This document shows positions 7,995 through 15,660 of a DNA stretch of 52,049 nt, piece after piece. Under the pieces are notes generated by a model that was given only the letters and a program-made list of their open reading frames with translations, did not search any database and was not told where the DNA came from. Each line of letters opens with the position of its first letter. The stretch's first letter is position 1. The DNA lies in NCBI GenBank assembly GCA_018266215.1, contig JAFEAV010000046.1:1-52049 (forward strand), read 5' to 3'. Position numbers and translations under genes: made by a program. This stretch comes from Cyanobacteria bacterium SZAS LIN-3. Lineage in GTDB: Bacteria; Cyanobacteriota; Vampirovibrionia; Obscuribacterales; Obscuribacteraceae.

Positions 7995-8983
7995 GCCGTC
8001 TCGTCCGTCTTTTCATCACGTTTTTTCTTGCTTTTCTTGGGCTTCTTCGGATTCGCTGCGGGCGTGAACTTCGTCGGCGGCAAATCCTCTACTTTTACGG
8101 CCCGTCGCGCACCATCGATTTCAGCGATCATGTAACTTTGGCCGCCGGTCACATTTCGAACGATACGCGGAAGGTCTGCATCTACCGCTATTTCAGAAAC
8201 CTGCGCTGGGCCCACGGAAAATTTATAGGTAAATCCGTCAACGAGAATATTGAAAGGCAGTCCCGCATTGGTCAATACAACTGGCTCGGAGAAACGTAGT
8301 TCTTTCTCATAGGCCCCTTCAAAATCTGCCGCCACATCTTCGGCCTCCATGGCGAATAGGTACAAAGGCTTTGGCACAGGATTTGAAATAGTTCTTGCCT
8401 TCACCGTTTTCGGTGAAATGAGGAAATGTTTTGACAGCAAGTTGCGCTGGGCGGCTGTCAGCGAGGTAAGCCAGTTTAGGTTTAGCTTCCAGTCATATGC
8501 CGCCAAAAACGTTCGAGGTAGGAACACAAACTCTAGACGAATATGCTGAACACGATTGGCTAGTTCTTCCTCTGTCGGATTTCGGAGTTCGTTTGCTTCA
8601 ATACCTTTAGCGATAGCCCACTCTAAAGCCCCCGATTGGTAGCCGGCCTGTGCCACAAATATTCCTTGTGAATTTGGGATATCGGCTACCGTCCGCTCAA
8701 AGCCCATCATTTCAAGCTTTTTGACTTTGTCCTTAGCCAAGTCCTTGCCTTGTATAACAGTCCGCGCCTCGGTCTCTTCGACAACAGCGACCCAATTGAC
8801 GTCAATTTCATGGTCCATCGGGGTACCATCACGCTTCTTGGTCACACCGGCAATTTCTTCGTTTAACTCAATGCCATACGGACCTACACCTTCCAATTTA
8901 TGAATGGCGGTATAGACCTCCTTAATTTCAGCCTCGTACGCCTTTCCCGTATTTTTCTCTTTTTTCTCTTGTTCCGCTGCCAT
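7991..8983 (-). CDS. Mrr-like PD-(D/E)XK restriction endonuclease
   Basis: 330 aa. The N-terminal half shows the restriction-endonuclease-like core: an opening helix (KAYEAEIKEVYTAIHKL), then HEIDVNWVAVVE (Asp61), then TVIQGKD (Q78-x-K80), equivalent to the D...QxK signature of Mrr_cat nucleases, then GFERTVADIPNSQGIFVAQAGYQSGALEWAIAKGIE split between strand and helix, as in the family. The C-terminal half (about 150-290) is a separate beta-rich domain of unknown role, followed by a very basic tail (KKPKKSKKKRDEK) that probably contacts DNA. Mrr proteins cut methylated or foreign DNA, so this is a likely defence cargo. It is divergent from the membrane protein at 9170. Confidence 0.65.
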   Translation of the reverse strand: MAAEQEKKEKNTGKAYEAEIKEVYTAIHKLEGVGPYGIELNEEIAGVTKKRDGTPMDHEIDVNWVAVVEETEARTVIQGKDLAKDKVKKLEMMGFERTVADIPNSQGIFVAQAGYQSGALEWAIAKGIEANELRNPTEEELANRVQHIRLEFVFLPRTFLAAYDWKLNLNWLTSLTAAQRNLLSKHFLISPKTVKARTISNPVPKPLYLFAMEAEDVAADFEGAYEKELRFSEPVVLTNAGLPFNILVDGFTYKFSVGPAQVSEIAVDADLPRIVRNVTGGQSYMIAEIDGARRAVKVEDLPPTKFTPAANPKKPKKSKKKRDEKTDETA

Positions 8984-9169
8984 CTTTCCGGTCCCCGTTT
9001 ATTAACTTTCTGCACGTCGCCTCGATTTCATGGCGACTCAACAACAATATCGCAATCCCGAAGTCGCGGACGAAAATTTGCCTATTAAATTGAAGGCTAC
9101 ACCGATGTGCACGTTGTTAATGAATCAGGTAATCTACTTCACAATACCTCTCTTGATGGAGAAGACAGC

Positions 9170-9838
9170 GTGGACCAATCAACCATCGTGAATTTGATTA
9201 TCGGGATTGTGGGCGTTTTCGGGACGTTGGGCGGGGTCGCTATCACGCTATGGTTTACAGCGCACCAAGAAGAGCGGAAACGCCAGCTGGCAAGGTTAGA
9301 AAAAACGATTGACGACTTCCTTGCACCCGTAATGGCGCTGCGCCACCAAGCTGAACACCTCGAAAAAATTATCGCCATCACTACGAGTGCGGCGGAGGAA
9401 AAGAAAAAACTGGACCCGGAAAAGGATGATTTTGACGTCTTCAAAAGCATTCATTTCTACATGACCGAAAGCGATGATCGGTGGGAGCGGTGTTACGAAG
9501 AGATCCACACCCTCATCAGAGACAAAGGCCACCTCGCCGAGGAGGTGACCGGTGAAGACTACAGAAAGACCCTGGAAATGGTCGAGTTTCTGCGGTGGCG
9601 CAAGAATGAGCACTATAAGTCCGAAGCGGTGATTCCCATAGCACCCGACCGAAAGCTGCTCGACGCCTTCTTCTCCAAAGTCGAACGGGGGCTCAAAGCG
9701 CGGCAGGATATTCTTCGGACTGGCAAACTAATGAGGAAGGAAGACGGGTTTTCACTCTCGTTGCCACCTGTTCAACAAGGCGAAGCGATAGAAGACGATG
9801 CGACGCAAGGAGAACGTCCAAAGGAGGAGACAGAATAG
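9170..9838 (+). CDS. Membrane-anchored coiled-coil protein of unknown function
   Basis: About 222 aa. GTG at 9170 is preferred because GGAG lies about 9 nt upstream and the protein then starts directly with a transmembrane helix (IVNLIIGIVGVFGTLGGVAI); a GTG at 9107 would add 21 residues. After the membrane segment comes a long charged helical region (HQEERKRQLARLEKTIDDF onward) that is cytosolic by the positive-inside rule, and an acidic C-terminus. No catalytic motif was seen. It is divergently transcribed from the Mrr-like nuclease with a ~186-bp shared upstream region, so the two may be co-regulated. Single-TM helical proteins often act as sensors or effectors in defence islands; this is inference. 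Confidence 0.6.
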   Translation: MDQSTIVNLIIGIVGVFGTLGGVAITLWFTAHQEERKRQLARLEKTIDDFLAPVMALRHQAEHLEKIIAITTSAAEEKKKLDPEKDDFDVFKSIHFYMTESDDRWERCYEEIHTLIRDKGHLAEEVTGEDYRKTLEMVEFLRWRKNEHYKSEAVIPIAPDRKLLDAFFSKVERGLKARQDILRTGKLMRKEDGFSLSLPPVQQGEAIEDDATQGERPKEETE

Positions 9839-9922
9839 CAGGCTAAACACTGTCTCTTCAATTGCACGGGCGCCCCTCCGTTCGAGTCTCTTATCGCCTG
9901 TCATACAGCTTGCCAGCAACCT

Positions 9923-10108
9923 CTAGTGCCGCCTTCCCCTGTCCTCTTCCTCGGCGGTCAACAGCCTCGCCTCTATCGGCGCAAATTGCCACAGCGACAC
10001 TTTTAAGAGCCACGCGATCGTTACGGCCGGCTCTTCTTTCTCCATTTGAAAGGCGCGCCAAGCCTCGGCGATTGCTCTTGCATGCCTTTGTTTTTCTTCG
10101 GCTTTCAT
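9923..10108 (-). CDS. Small recombinase-associated protein A (61 aa)
   Basis: It starts 24 nt after recombinase 1 stops, with a GAGAGAGAGGTG stretch upstream of ATG 10108. It aligns over its full length with the 60-aa protein at 14211-14393, which follows recombinase 4: both have M-x-x-E/D-x-K/R-x-H-x-x-A-I-x-E-A-W, then F-x-x-E, A-P-x-x-I or A-V-T-I, W/T-L-L, L-x-x-x-A-P and E-E-x-R-G. Conservation of such a short protein at the same position after two different recombinases shows it is a real gene. Predicted mostly helical. A recombinase partner, such as a directionality factor or inhibitor, is a reasonable guess. Confidence 0.65.
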   Translation of the reverse strand: MKAEEKQRHARAIAEAWRAFQMEKEEPAVTIAWLLKVSLWQFAPIEARLLTAEEEDRGRRH

Positions 10109-10132
10109 GCGTGTTTCACCTCTCTCTCTCTT

Positions 10133-11122
10133 CTATTGTGCAGCTCTTTCGATTGCGGGGACCGCTCTGGCTTGGCGCAATAGTTCTTGTGCGATCTTTT
10201 CAATGGCGGGACGAAGTTCATCGAAAGTAAGCACACCGTACCGCGCTGTCATATTCTGCTTGTAACTGTGTCCGATGAGCATTTTTAGCTCGATTTCTGG
10301 GATTTTTAGCGCGAGCCCAGTGCTTACCATGCCGCGCCTGAGGTCGTGAAACGAGAACTTCACACCGGTAGCTGTCTCGATCTGTCGATAAAAAGTCGAC
10401 GTTTTTCGGCACGGTCGGCCCGTCGATGAAGCAAAGACGAAGTCTGTAGGCTGCTTTACTGTCCAGCGATCATCGGTGAACTTGTCGCCTCGATTGTAGC
10501 GCCGCCGCAACATACCGACTATGAAATCCGGCAACGGCATCGAGTGCAAGCGGCCTTGCTTTATGGGAACGTTGATAAGCGCCTTGTCCTTCCAGGAAAC
10601 ATTCGCCCACGTCAGCGTCGCCCCCTCCGAGTAGCGCAAGCCGGTGAACATGAGAAAGAGCGTCAGATCCCGCTCATGCGGCAGCGTGTGAACGCAGATG
10701 GCCTTCCATACCGCCGGCATCTCTTCAGGCAATATCCTCCGCGTTCGTCTCTCTGCCTTGTGCCAAGCCCTTGTTGCTGACAAGATCTCGACAGGATTCC
10801 TTGCCGTGTACAACGGGTGGCCCTGATCGTCTTCGTAGAACTTTGTTGCGAAGACAAACAGAGCGGACAGCACCCGGAATGTTCGCGTCGTCTGCGCTGG
10901 TGTGGTAATCGACAAAATCTTGAAGCGACTCATAATGCTTGTTTTCGTGATGCTGGCGATCGAGCAGTCGAGCCAGTCGGGAAAGCAGTACCCGAATGTC
11001 CGCAGATACAAATTTGCAGTAGACTCAGCGATATTGCGAATGCGGATATAGTCACCCAGGACTCTCGCGAGCGTCAGCTGTTCGAGGGTTAACGTCTCTA
11101 ATTTTTCTTCGAGCATGTTCAC
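10133..11122 (-). CDS. Tyrosine recombinase 1 of a four-member paralogous array
   Basis: 329 aa from GTG 11122 (AAGGAG 8 nt upstream); ATG 11116 is an alternative. The N-terminal SAM-like core-binding domain (about 15-110; YIRIRNIAESTANLYLRTF, then DWLDCSIASITKTSIMSRFK) is followed by the catalytic domain with a full set: Arg in FTGLRYSEG, Lys in VPIKQGR, FHDLRRG (His-x-x-Arg), LIGHSY (His) and Tyr in MTARYGV. The C-terminus ELLRQA is shared with recombinases 2-4. It is followed by the small protein at 9923. A copy of the GTCTTGACG motif lies 155 bp upstream. The target sites are unknown. Confidence 0.9.
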   Translation of the reverse strand: MNMLEEKLETLTLEQLTLARVLGDYIRIRNIAESTANLYLRTFGYCFPDWLDCSIASITKTSIMSRFKILSITTPAQTTRTFRVLSALFVFATKFYEDDQGHPLYTARNPVEILSATRAWHKAERRTRRILPEEMPAVWKAICVHTLPHERDLTLFLMFTGLRYSEGATLTWANVSWKDKALINVPIKQGRLHSMPLPDFIVGMLRRRYNRGDKFTDDRWTVKQPTDFVFASSTGRPCRKTSTFYRQIETATGVKFSFHDLRRGMVSTGLALKIPEIELKMLIGHSYKQNMTARYGVLTFDELRPAIEKIAQELLRQARAVPAIERAAQ

Positions 11123-11486
11123 TTCGGATTCTCCTTTTCAGGTTGGGTTACAGCAAAGCCACCGCCCACAAGGGCAGCCAAAGAGCAGCGACAAAGCAGG
11201 CGACGCGCACGGCGCCGAATGCTCTTCGCGAAAATTACGATTGATGATTTCCCTACATTGCCACGCGCTCGAAGATTCGTCAAGACGGCCTATCCATGCG
11301 GAATAAGACCATTTTTGGTACTATACCTTGCAAGCCCGGCCGGCGCGGTGGATTACTTGTCTTTGTGCGAGAGGAAACAATACGGGTAAAACAGGCTCCA
11401 CGTGCCGCGCTTCGAAATTTAACCTAACGGGCAGAAAACACGACAAAGCAGCATGGACTCTGGCCTTAGAGCTTTGTTGAATGTGA
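11123..11486. promoter_or_regulatory. Intergenic leader of recombinase 1, with boundary motif at 11278-11292
   Basis: 364 bp with no supported gene. On the minus strand it holds a degenerate copy (AGGCCGTCTTGACG at its core) of the 15-nt motif also found before recombinases 2, 3 and 4. TTGACG could be a -35 box, but no good -10 follows at 16-18 nt. Confidence 0.45.
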
Positions 11487-12440
11487 TTATGCGCTTCTTG
11501 CTTCTTCGCGCACACCGGCTTGCCGCAGAAGCTCGGCGGTGACTTTTTCCATCGGAGCGCGCAGCTCATCGAGGTTGAGCACGCCGTATCGGTGCGACAT
11601 GTTTTGCCCGTAAGCATGGCCGACGAGTATCTTTACCGTGATCTCTTGAATGCCCAACGCAAGCGCGGTCGAGATAAAGCCGCGGCGAAGATCGTGAAAA
11701 GAGAACTTGACCCCGCAGTTTGCCCCGATCTCCAGATAATAGTTCGCACCTTGAGAAATCGCAGTACCGCTCCGTGTCGGAAAGATGTAATCTGTCGGCT
11801 TCTTCTCGATGTACTTCCCACAGTATCGCCTGTCACCCCGATAATAACGGCGACGAAGAAAGGTATAGAGAAAGTCGGAAAGAGGGACAACATGATCGCG
11901 GCCCTGTTTTAAGGGAATCCCCGTAAGTGCTCGGTTCTCCCAATCTACAGGTTCCCACCGAAGCCGCGCCCCTTCCTGGAAGCGGAGGCCGGTAAACATC
12001 AACAGAATGATAAGATCGCGCTCGGAAGGGTGCTGATGCTGCTGAACGGCTGCCCAAAAACGTTCCATCTGCGCCGGCTGTACTCGGCGAACTCGCCGTC
12101 TTTCATCGTTCCAAGAACACGTCACCGATAGGATTTCGACGGGATTGCGCTTAGTGAAAAGCGGCGTCCCTTCCTCGTCTTCGTAAAACCGAATCGCAAA
12201 AGCGAAGATAGACTTCAACACCCGGAAGGCGATGTTTGTTTGCGACGGTGCGGTTTGGGACTTCTCTCGGAATCTGTCGAGGATCTGTCCTTTGGATATA
12301 TCCCCGAGCGGGAGATCCATCCAGTCAGCGACGGTGTACGACAGAATTCGCCGGTAAAGGCGCTGCGTTGACTCCTTCGGCTTGCGGACTCGGAGAAAGT
12401 CATTCAGAGCCTCGGACAGCGTGGGCATATTTTGTACCAT
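11487..12440 (-). CDS. Tyrosine recombinase 2 of the array
   Basis: 317 aa from ATG 12440 (GGAGG upstream; homology with the other array members begins here, although the frame is open further upstream). Core-binding domain: ALNDFLRVRKPKESTQRLY, then DWMDLPLGDISKGQILDRF. Catalytic residues: Arg in FTGLRFQEG, Lys in PLKQGRD, FHDLRRGF, LVGHAYGQN, and Tyr in MSHRYGV. The spacing, the phrase VLKSIFAFAIRFYEDEEG and the C-terminal ELLRQAG show close relationship to recombinases 1, 3 and 4. No small partner gene follows it. An exact copy of the 15-nt boundary motif lies about 120 bp upstream. Confidence 0.9.
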   Translation of the reverse strand: MVQNMPTLSEALNDFLRVRKPKESTQRLYRRILSYTVADWMDLPLGDISKGQILDRFREKSQTAPSQTNIAFRVLKSIFAFAIRFYEDEEGTPLFTKRNPVEILSVTCSWNDERRRVRRVQPAQMERFWAAVQQHQHPSERDLIILLMFTGLRFQEGARLRWEPVDWENRALTGIPLKQGRDHVVPLSDFLYTFLRRRYYRGDRRYCGKYIEKKPTDYIFPTRSGTAISQGANYYLEIGANCGVKFSFHDLRRGFISTALALGIQEITVKILVGHAYGQNMSHRYGVLNLDELRAPMEKVTAELLRQAGVREEARSA

Positions 12441-12559
12441 GTCAAAATCCTCCAGGGCGCACGAGAATGCCGGCTGAAGTCGATACCACAGCGGCAATAT
12501 GAACAAAGAAAACAACCGGCGAAAGAAACTTTCAACATCGAACCACATGAAAATCAGAT

Positions 12560-12574
12560 CGTCAAGACCCGCAT
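12560..12574 (-). promoter_or_regulatory. Boundary motif ATGCGGGTCTTGACG (exact copy b)
   Basis: Identical over 15 nt to the copy at 13753-13767, on the minus strand, 37 bp downstream of recombinase 3's stop and 120 bp upstream of recombinase 2's start. TTGACG could serve as a -35 hexamer, but the -10 (TTCGAT at 17 nt) is weak. Confidence 0.5.
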
Positions 12575-12585
12575 TGCAGGCCGAA

Positions 12586-12609
12586 AGTAGTTGTATTTTT
12601 ACAACTACT
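12586..12609 (-). terminator. Perfect hairpin directly after recombinase 3
   Basis: AGTAGTTGTA and TACAACTACT are perfect 10-nt inverted arms with a 4-nt loop, immediately after the recombinase 3 stop at 12611. The T-run after it on the minus strand is short (TTT), so it is a probable but weak terminator, or alternatively a protein- or recombinase-recognised structure. Confidence 0.5.
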
Positions 12610-12610
12610 C

Positions 12611-13567
12611 TTATCTCCGGCATCTTACCGGCCTGGGTTCTGGCGGCTGTGCTTTCTTGAAAGGCGCTCCCATGGCCTGCCGCAAGAGTTCATCCGTTAT
12701 CCGCTGCATACTCGGCCGCAACTCGTCGAGACTCAACGCTGCATACCGCATCGTCATATCCCCCTTCACAGCATGCCCTACGAGCATCTTTATCTCTATG
12801 GCCGGGACACCGATGGCGACAGCAGTTGCGATGAACCCGCGACGCAGGTCGTGAAAGCTCCAAGGTACTCCTGTCTTCTCGATGATCGGCCTGTAGAAGT
12901 TCGAGCGCGATGTAAGCGCCAAGCCGTTACGCGTGGGGAACACGAACGCATCGGGGCCTTGGTCCAGGGCGCGAAAATAGCGACGACGAAAAAGCCGCCA
13001 AAGGAAGTCGGAGAGCGGCATGGCATGCGGCCGCTGCTGCTTAAGGTTCACCCCGACAAGAGCGCCGCCTGAGAGGTCAACATTTTTCCACCGAAGCTCT
13101 GCAACTTCGTTGAAGCGAAGACCTGTCAGAATCAGAGCTACGAGAAGATCCCGTTGATACGGTTGCCTCAGCTCCTGAATTTCAGCCCAGACGAGCGCCA
13201 GCTTCTCAGGCGGTATCCGTCGGGTTCGCCGTGGCGTTCCGTTCCATCCTTTCACGGCCGATATGATCTCGCAGGGGTTTGAGCGGGTAAAAAGCCTGTT
13301 GCCGTCCGAGTCTTCGTAATACCTTGAAGCGAACGAAAATAGGGCGCTCAAGACATGAAAAGCTGTATCGGTCTGCTGTGGTGCTGTCTCCGACTCCGTT
13401 TTAAACCTCTCCAAGACTGTCGCTCGGTTGATGTCTTCCAAGGGCACCGGAAGCCAATCTTGGAAAGTGTTCTTGAACACTCGCCGATACAGCGCTTGCG
13501 TACTCGGCATCGGGTTGCGAGCTCGCAGGTAGTCTTCAAAAACGGCCTGTACAGTCAATTCCAGCAT
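12611..13567 (-). CDS. Tyrosine recombinase 3 of the array
   Basis: 318 aa from ATG 13567 (AGAGGA 8 nt upstream; homology starts here). Core-binding domain: VFEDYLRARNPMPSTQALY, then DWLPVPLEDINRATVLERF. Catalytic residues: Arg in LTGLRFNEV, Lys in NLKQQRP, FHDLRRGF, LVGHAVKGD, and Tyr in MTMRYAAL. The C-terminus ELLRQAMGAPFKKAQ is longer and more basic than in its paralogues. All six conserved catalytic positions are present, so it should be active. It is separated from recombinase 2 by 170 bp containing a hairpin and the boundary motif, and has the longest upstream gap in the array (643 bp). Confidence 0.9.
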   Translation of the reverse strand: MLELTVQAVFEDYLRARNPMPSTQALYRRVFKNTFQDWLPVPLEDINRATVLERFKTESETAPQQTDTAFHVLSALFSFASRYYEDSDGNRLFTRSNPCEIISAVKGWNGTPRRTRRIPPEKLALVWAEIQELRQPYQRDLLVALILTGLRFNEVAELRWKNVDLSGGALVGVNLKQQRPHAMPLSDFLWRLFRRRYFRALDQGPDAFVFPTRNGLALTSRSNFYRPIIEKTGVPWSFHDLRRGFIATAVAIGVPAIEIKMLVGHAVKGDMTMRYAALSLDELRPSMQRITDELLRQAMGAPFKKAQPPEPRPVRCRR

Positions 13568-14210
13568 AATCAAATCCTCTGAAGCGCACGCCGCCACCAC
13601 CGGCACGAGCCGGCAGATAAGCGCACAAAAGTGAACCCGCGAGCGGGCAAGGGCAGAGCGCAGGCCGTTTACGACCGCACAACGGGGCCGCGAAAGGCGA
13701 AACGTCCTTCAAATCAAATCGATAAGCTCAGTAAAGCCGAGAAAAGAAAAACCGTCAAGACCCGCATGAACAGCGGGAATAATACAGGTCATGAATTATT
13801 ATGCGGCGTCCCAACAACCACGCGCTTCTACAATCTCCTCCGGCGATAAAAGCGCGAGAAAAGGGACGACGATAATTAATGTTCAGGGCTCTGACTTCTC
13901 GACAAAGTTGTCTGCCGAGTCGTCTTTCTAACAGGGAAACACAGAAATCAAAAGTGGTCAAGATGCAGTCTCAGAGCCACTTAATACACGGCCGTGTTTT
14001 ACAATTTCGAGATCCTGACAGGCGCACAAATCCAAGTCTGCCTCCGACAAACTGACGCGACCCTACGGGAAAATATTTAACAATTGGGGTTCGACTTCGG
14101 GTAGATCTGTTTTATCCGTCGGCGATTTCCACAGTAAATCACACCGCAAAGAAATTCGCCAAGACGCGCATAGATATTGACGTTCCGCGAATATTGTTCA
14201 TAAGAAATCC
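13568..14210. promoter_or_regulatory. 643-bp intergenic region with several TCTTGAC-type motifs
   Basis: No supported gene. On the minus strand it contains the exact 15-nt motif (13753-13767, within a CCCGC-7-GCGGG hairpin), a degenerate one at 14157-14171 (ATGCGCGTCTTGGCG) 40 bp after the small gene at 14211, and a weak one near 13957 (GCATCTTGACC). The exact copy is followed by a T-rich stretch (GGTTTTTCTTTTC). It could be a leader with stacked promoters, or the scar of a lost cassette. Confidence 0.45.
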
Positions 14211-14393
14211 TCAACTCCCGCGTCTCTCTTCGATCGCTTTCACAACCGCATACTCATCGTCAGGGGCTATTTCAGCGAGGCACAGCCGCAGTAATAGCGT
14301 AATGAACGGAGCCGGTGCTTCTGTCTCGTTCAAGAAACCGCACCATGCCTCCAATATGGCGGCCGAGTGCTTCTTCCTCTCCATATCCGTCAT
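14211..14393 (-). CDS. Small recombinase-associated protein B (60 aa)
   Basis: Its ATG overlaps recombinase 4's stop (ATGA), so it is translationally coupled. It is homologous along its length to the 61-aa protein at 9923-10108 (shared AI.EAW, F..E, L.L....AP and the EE.RG ending). It contains one Cys and Trp in EAWCGFLNE, and is predicted helical with a hydrophobic stretch (PFITLLLRLCLAEIAP). No known family was recognised. The same position relative to two different recombinases indicates a functional pairing. Confidence 0.7.
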   Translation of the reverse strand: MTDMERKKHSAAILEAWCGFLNETEAPAPFITLLLRLCLAEIAPDDEYAVVKAIEERRGS

Positions 14394-15337
14394 ACCGCCT
14401 TCTCCGTCTCCAGCTTACCGGCCTGGCGGAGGATCTCTTCGGTCACCGCCTGGGTGTAAGGCTGTAATTCCGACACGGCGAGCGCAGAGTAGCGAGCGGT
14501 CATGTTGCCCGGCTGGCAGTGCCCCACAAGCATCTTGCAGATAATCTCCGGAACTCCTGCGACCAACGCGGTGCATAAGAAGGTCCGGCGCAGATCGTGA
14601 AAGCAGAATTTGACACCGGTCTTTGTCCCGATGCTGTTATACAGATTGTTTCCCGCCGTTACGGGTCGGCCCGTCGGTCCTGCGAAGACGAAATCGCCTT
14701 CCGTCTTGCTCGTGTATGCGCCTTTGGAGAGCCTATCACCCCGGTTGTACCGCCGCCGCAACAATCGATAGATGGCATCGGACATCGGGATGTCGAGCAT
14801 CGTTCCCTGTTTTAACGCTATCCGGCGTATCGCCCGGCCGGGAAAATCTATCTGGTTCCACTTGAGCTGCCGCGCTTCTTCTTTGCGGAGGCCCGTGAAG
14901 AGCAGGAGGAAGATGAAATCCCGTTGTGCAGGGTTACGGTGGTCCGGAAGGTAAGACAAGAGAACGCGAAGATCGTCAGGCGACAGTCGATTTGTCCGCC
15001 GCACGTCAGGGTGCCAGGTTTTCGTAGCAGACAGAATTTTCACCGGATTCGGTTTGTCGAACAGCGGCCTGCCGTCGGGACCGTCGTAGTAGACAGCGGC
15101 AAAATTGAACAGCCCGCGAAGGACGCGGAAACAGATCGTCGTAGTGCCGGCAGCTTCTGCGCCTCTCAGTTTATGCCGAGCGAGTATGTCGTGCTTGGAT
15201 ATCGTTGCGAGCGGGCGGTTAAGCCAGTCTGGCACTGTGTATCGCAGGGCTTTGCGATAACAGTCAACGGTGCTGTCTTTCGGCCTGCGGACGGCAACGT
15301 AGTCCTCAAACACCTCGGCGACGGTCTTCTCTAGCAT
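14390..15337 (-). CDS. Tyrosine recombinase 4 of the array
   Basis: 315 aa from ATG 15337 (GGAGGG upstream; homology starts here). Core-binding domain: VFEDYVAVRRPKDSTVDCY, then DWLNRPLATISKHDILARHK. Catalytic residues: Arg in FTGLRKEEA, Lys in ALKQGTM, FHDLRRTF, LVGHCQPGN, and Tyr in MTARYSAL. The C-terminus EILRQAGK matches its paralogues. It is coupled to the 60-aa protein at 14211 through an ATGA overlap. It has the best promoter of the array (15488-15516) and a 150-nt leader with an inverted repeat. Confidence 0.9.
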   Translation of the reverse strand: MLEKTVAEVFEDYVAVRRPKDSTVDCYRKALRYTVPDWLNRPLATISKHDILARHKLRGAEAAGTTTICFRVLRGLFNFAAVYYDGPDGRPLFDKPNPVKILSATKTWHPDVRRTNRLSPDDLRVLLSYLPDHRNPAQRDFIFLLLFTGLRKEEARQLKWNQIDFPGRAIRRIALKQGTMLDIPMSDAIYRLLRRRYNRGDRLSKGAYTSKTEGDFVFAGPTGRPVTAGNNLYNSIGTKTGVKFCFHDLRRTFLCTALVAGVPEIICKMLVGHCQPGNMTARYSALAVSELQPYTQAVTEEILRQAGKLETEKAV

Positions 15338-15421
15338 AACTTCTTCCCTCCAAAACCGCGCACCACGGCCGCCGACGCAAAGGACGACGAACAAGGGCGC
15401 AAAGTTACGAGCCAACCCGAG

Positions 15422-15435
15422 TGTCATATGTGACA
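15422..15435. promoter_or_regulatory. Inverted repeat TGTCA-N4-TGACA in recombinase 4 leader
   Basis: Two 5-nt inverted half-sites about one helical turn apart, between the recombinase 4 promoter and its start codon. It looks like an operator for a dimeric regulator; the regulator is unknown. Confidence 0.35.
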
Positions 15436-15487
15436 GCACGAGCCGCTTTGACGACTGGCCCATCCGATTGAGATAGTTTCAGCCCTT

Positions 15488-15525
15488 ATCTAAGCATGCA
15501 AAATTGAAAACGACAAGACCCGAAA
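15488..15525 (-). promoter_or_regulatory. Promoter and boundary motif (copy d) of recombinase 4
   Basis: On the minus strand: TTGTCG (15511-15516), a 17-nt spacer, then TTAGAT (15488-15493), a fair sigma-70 match. TTGTCG is the end of a degenerate copy of the boundary motif (CGGGTCTTGTCG). It lies about 150 nt before ATG 15337. Confidence 0.5.
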
Positions 15526-15660
15526 AGTCAGACCTAGAGCGGATATTAGGGCACACCCTGTTATTCGTTTTCGGTTGCCGCTCAAACATTCTCGGCGTTA
15601 CAACGGCCCGGATTACTCGCCTGACGGCGTCAGTCCGGCGAGAATTTTAATGTACGAGAT

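Noticed and set aside
14129..14196. Short 21-codon open frame with GAGGATTT upstream after the small protein at 14211
   Set aside because: Too short, no homologue in the matching place after recombinase 1, and it overlaps a boundary motif.
10133..15337. Recombinase array as a RIT (recombinase in trio) element
   Set aside because: RITs have three dissimilar, overlapping genes between inverted repeats. Here there are four close paralogues with gaps of 170-820 bp and no flanking inverted repeats were seen.
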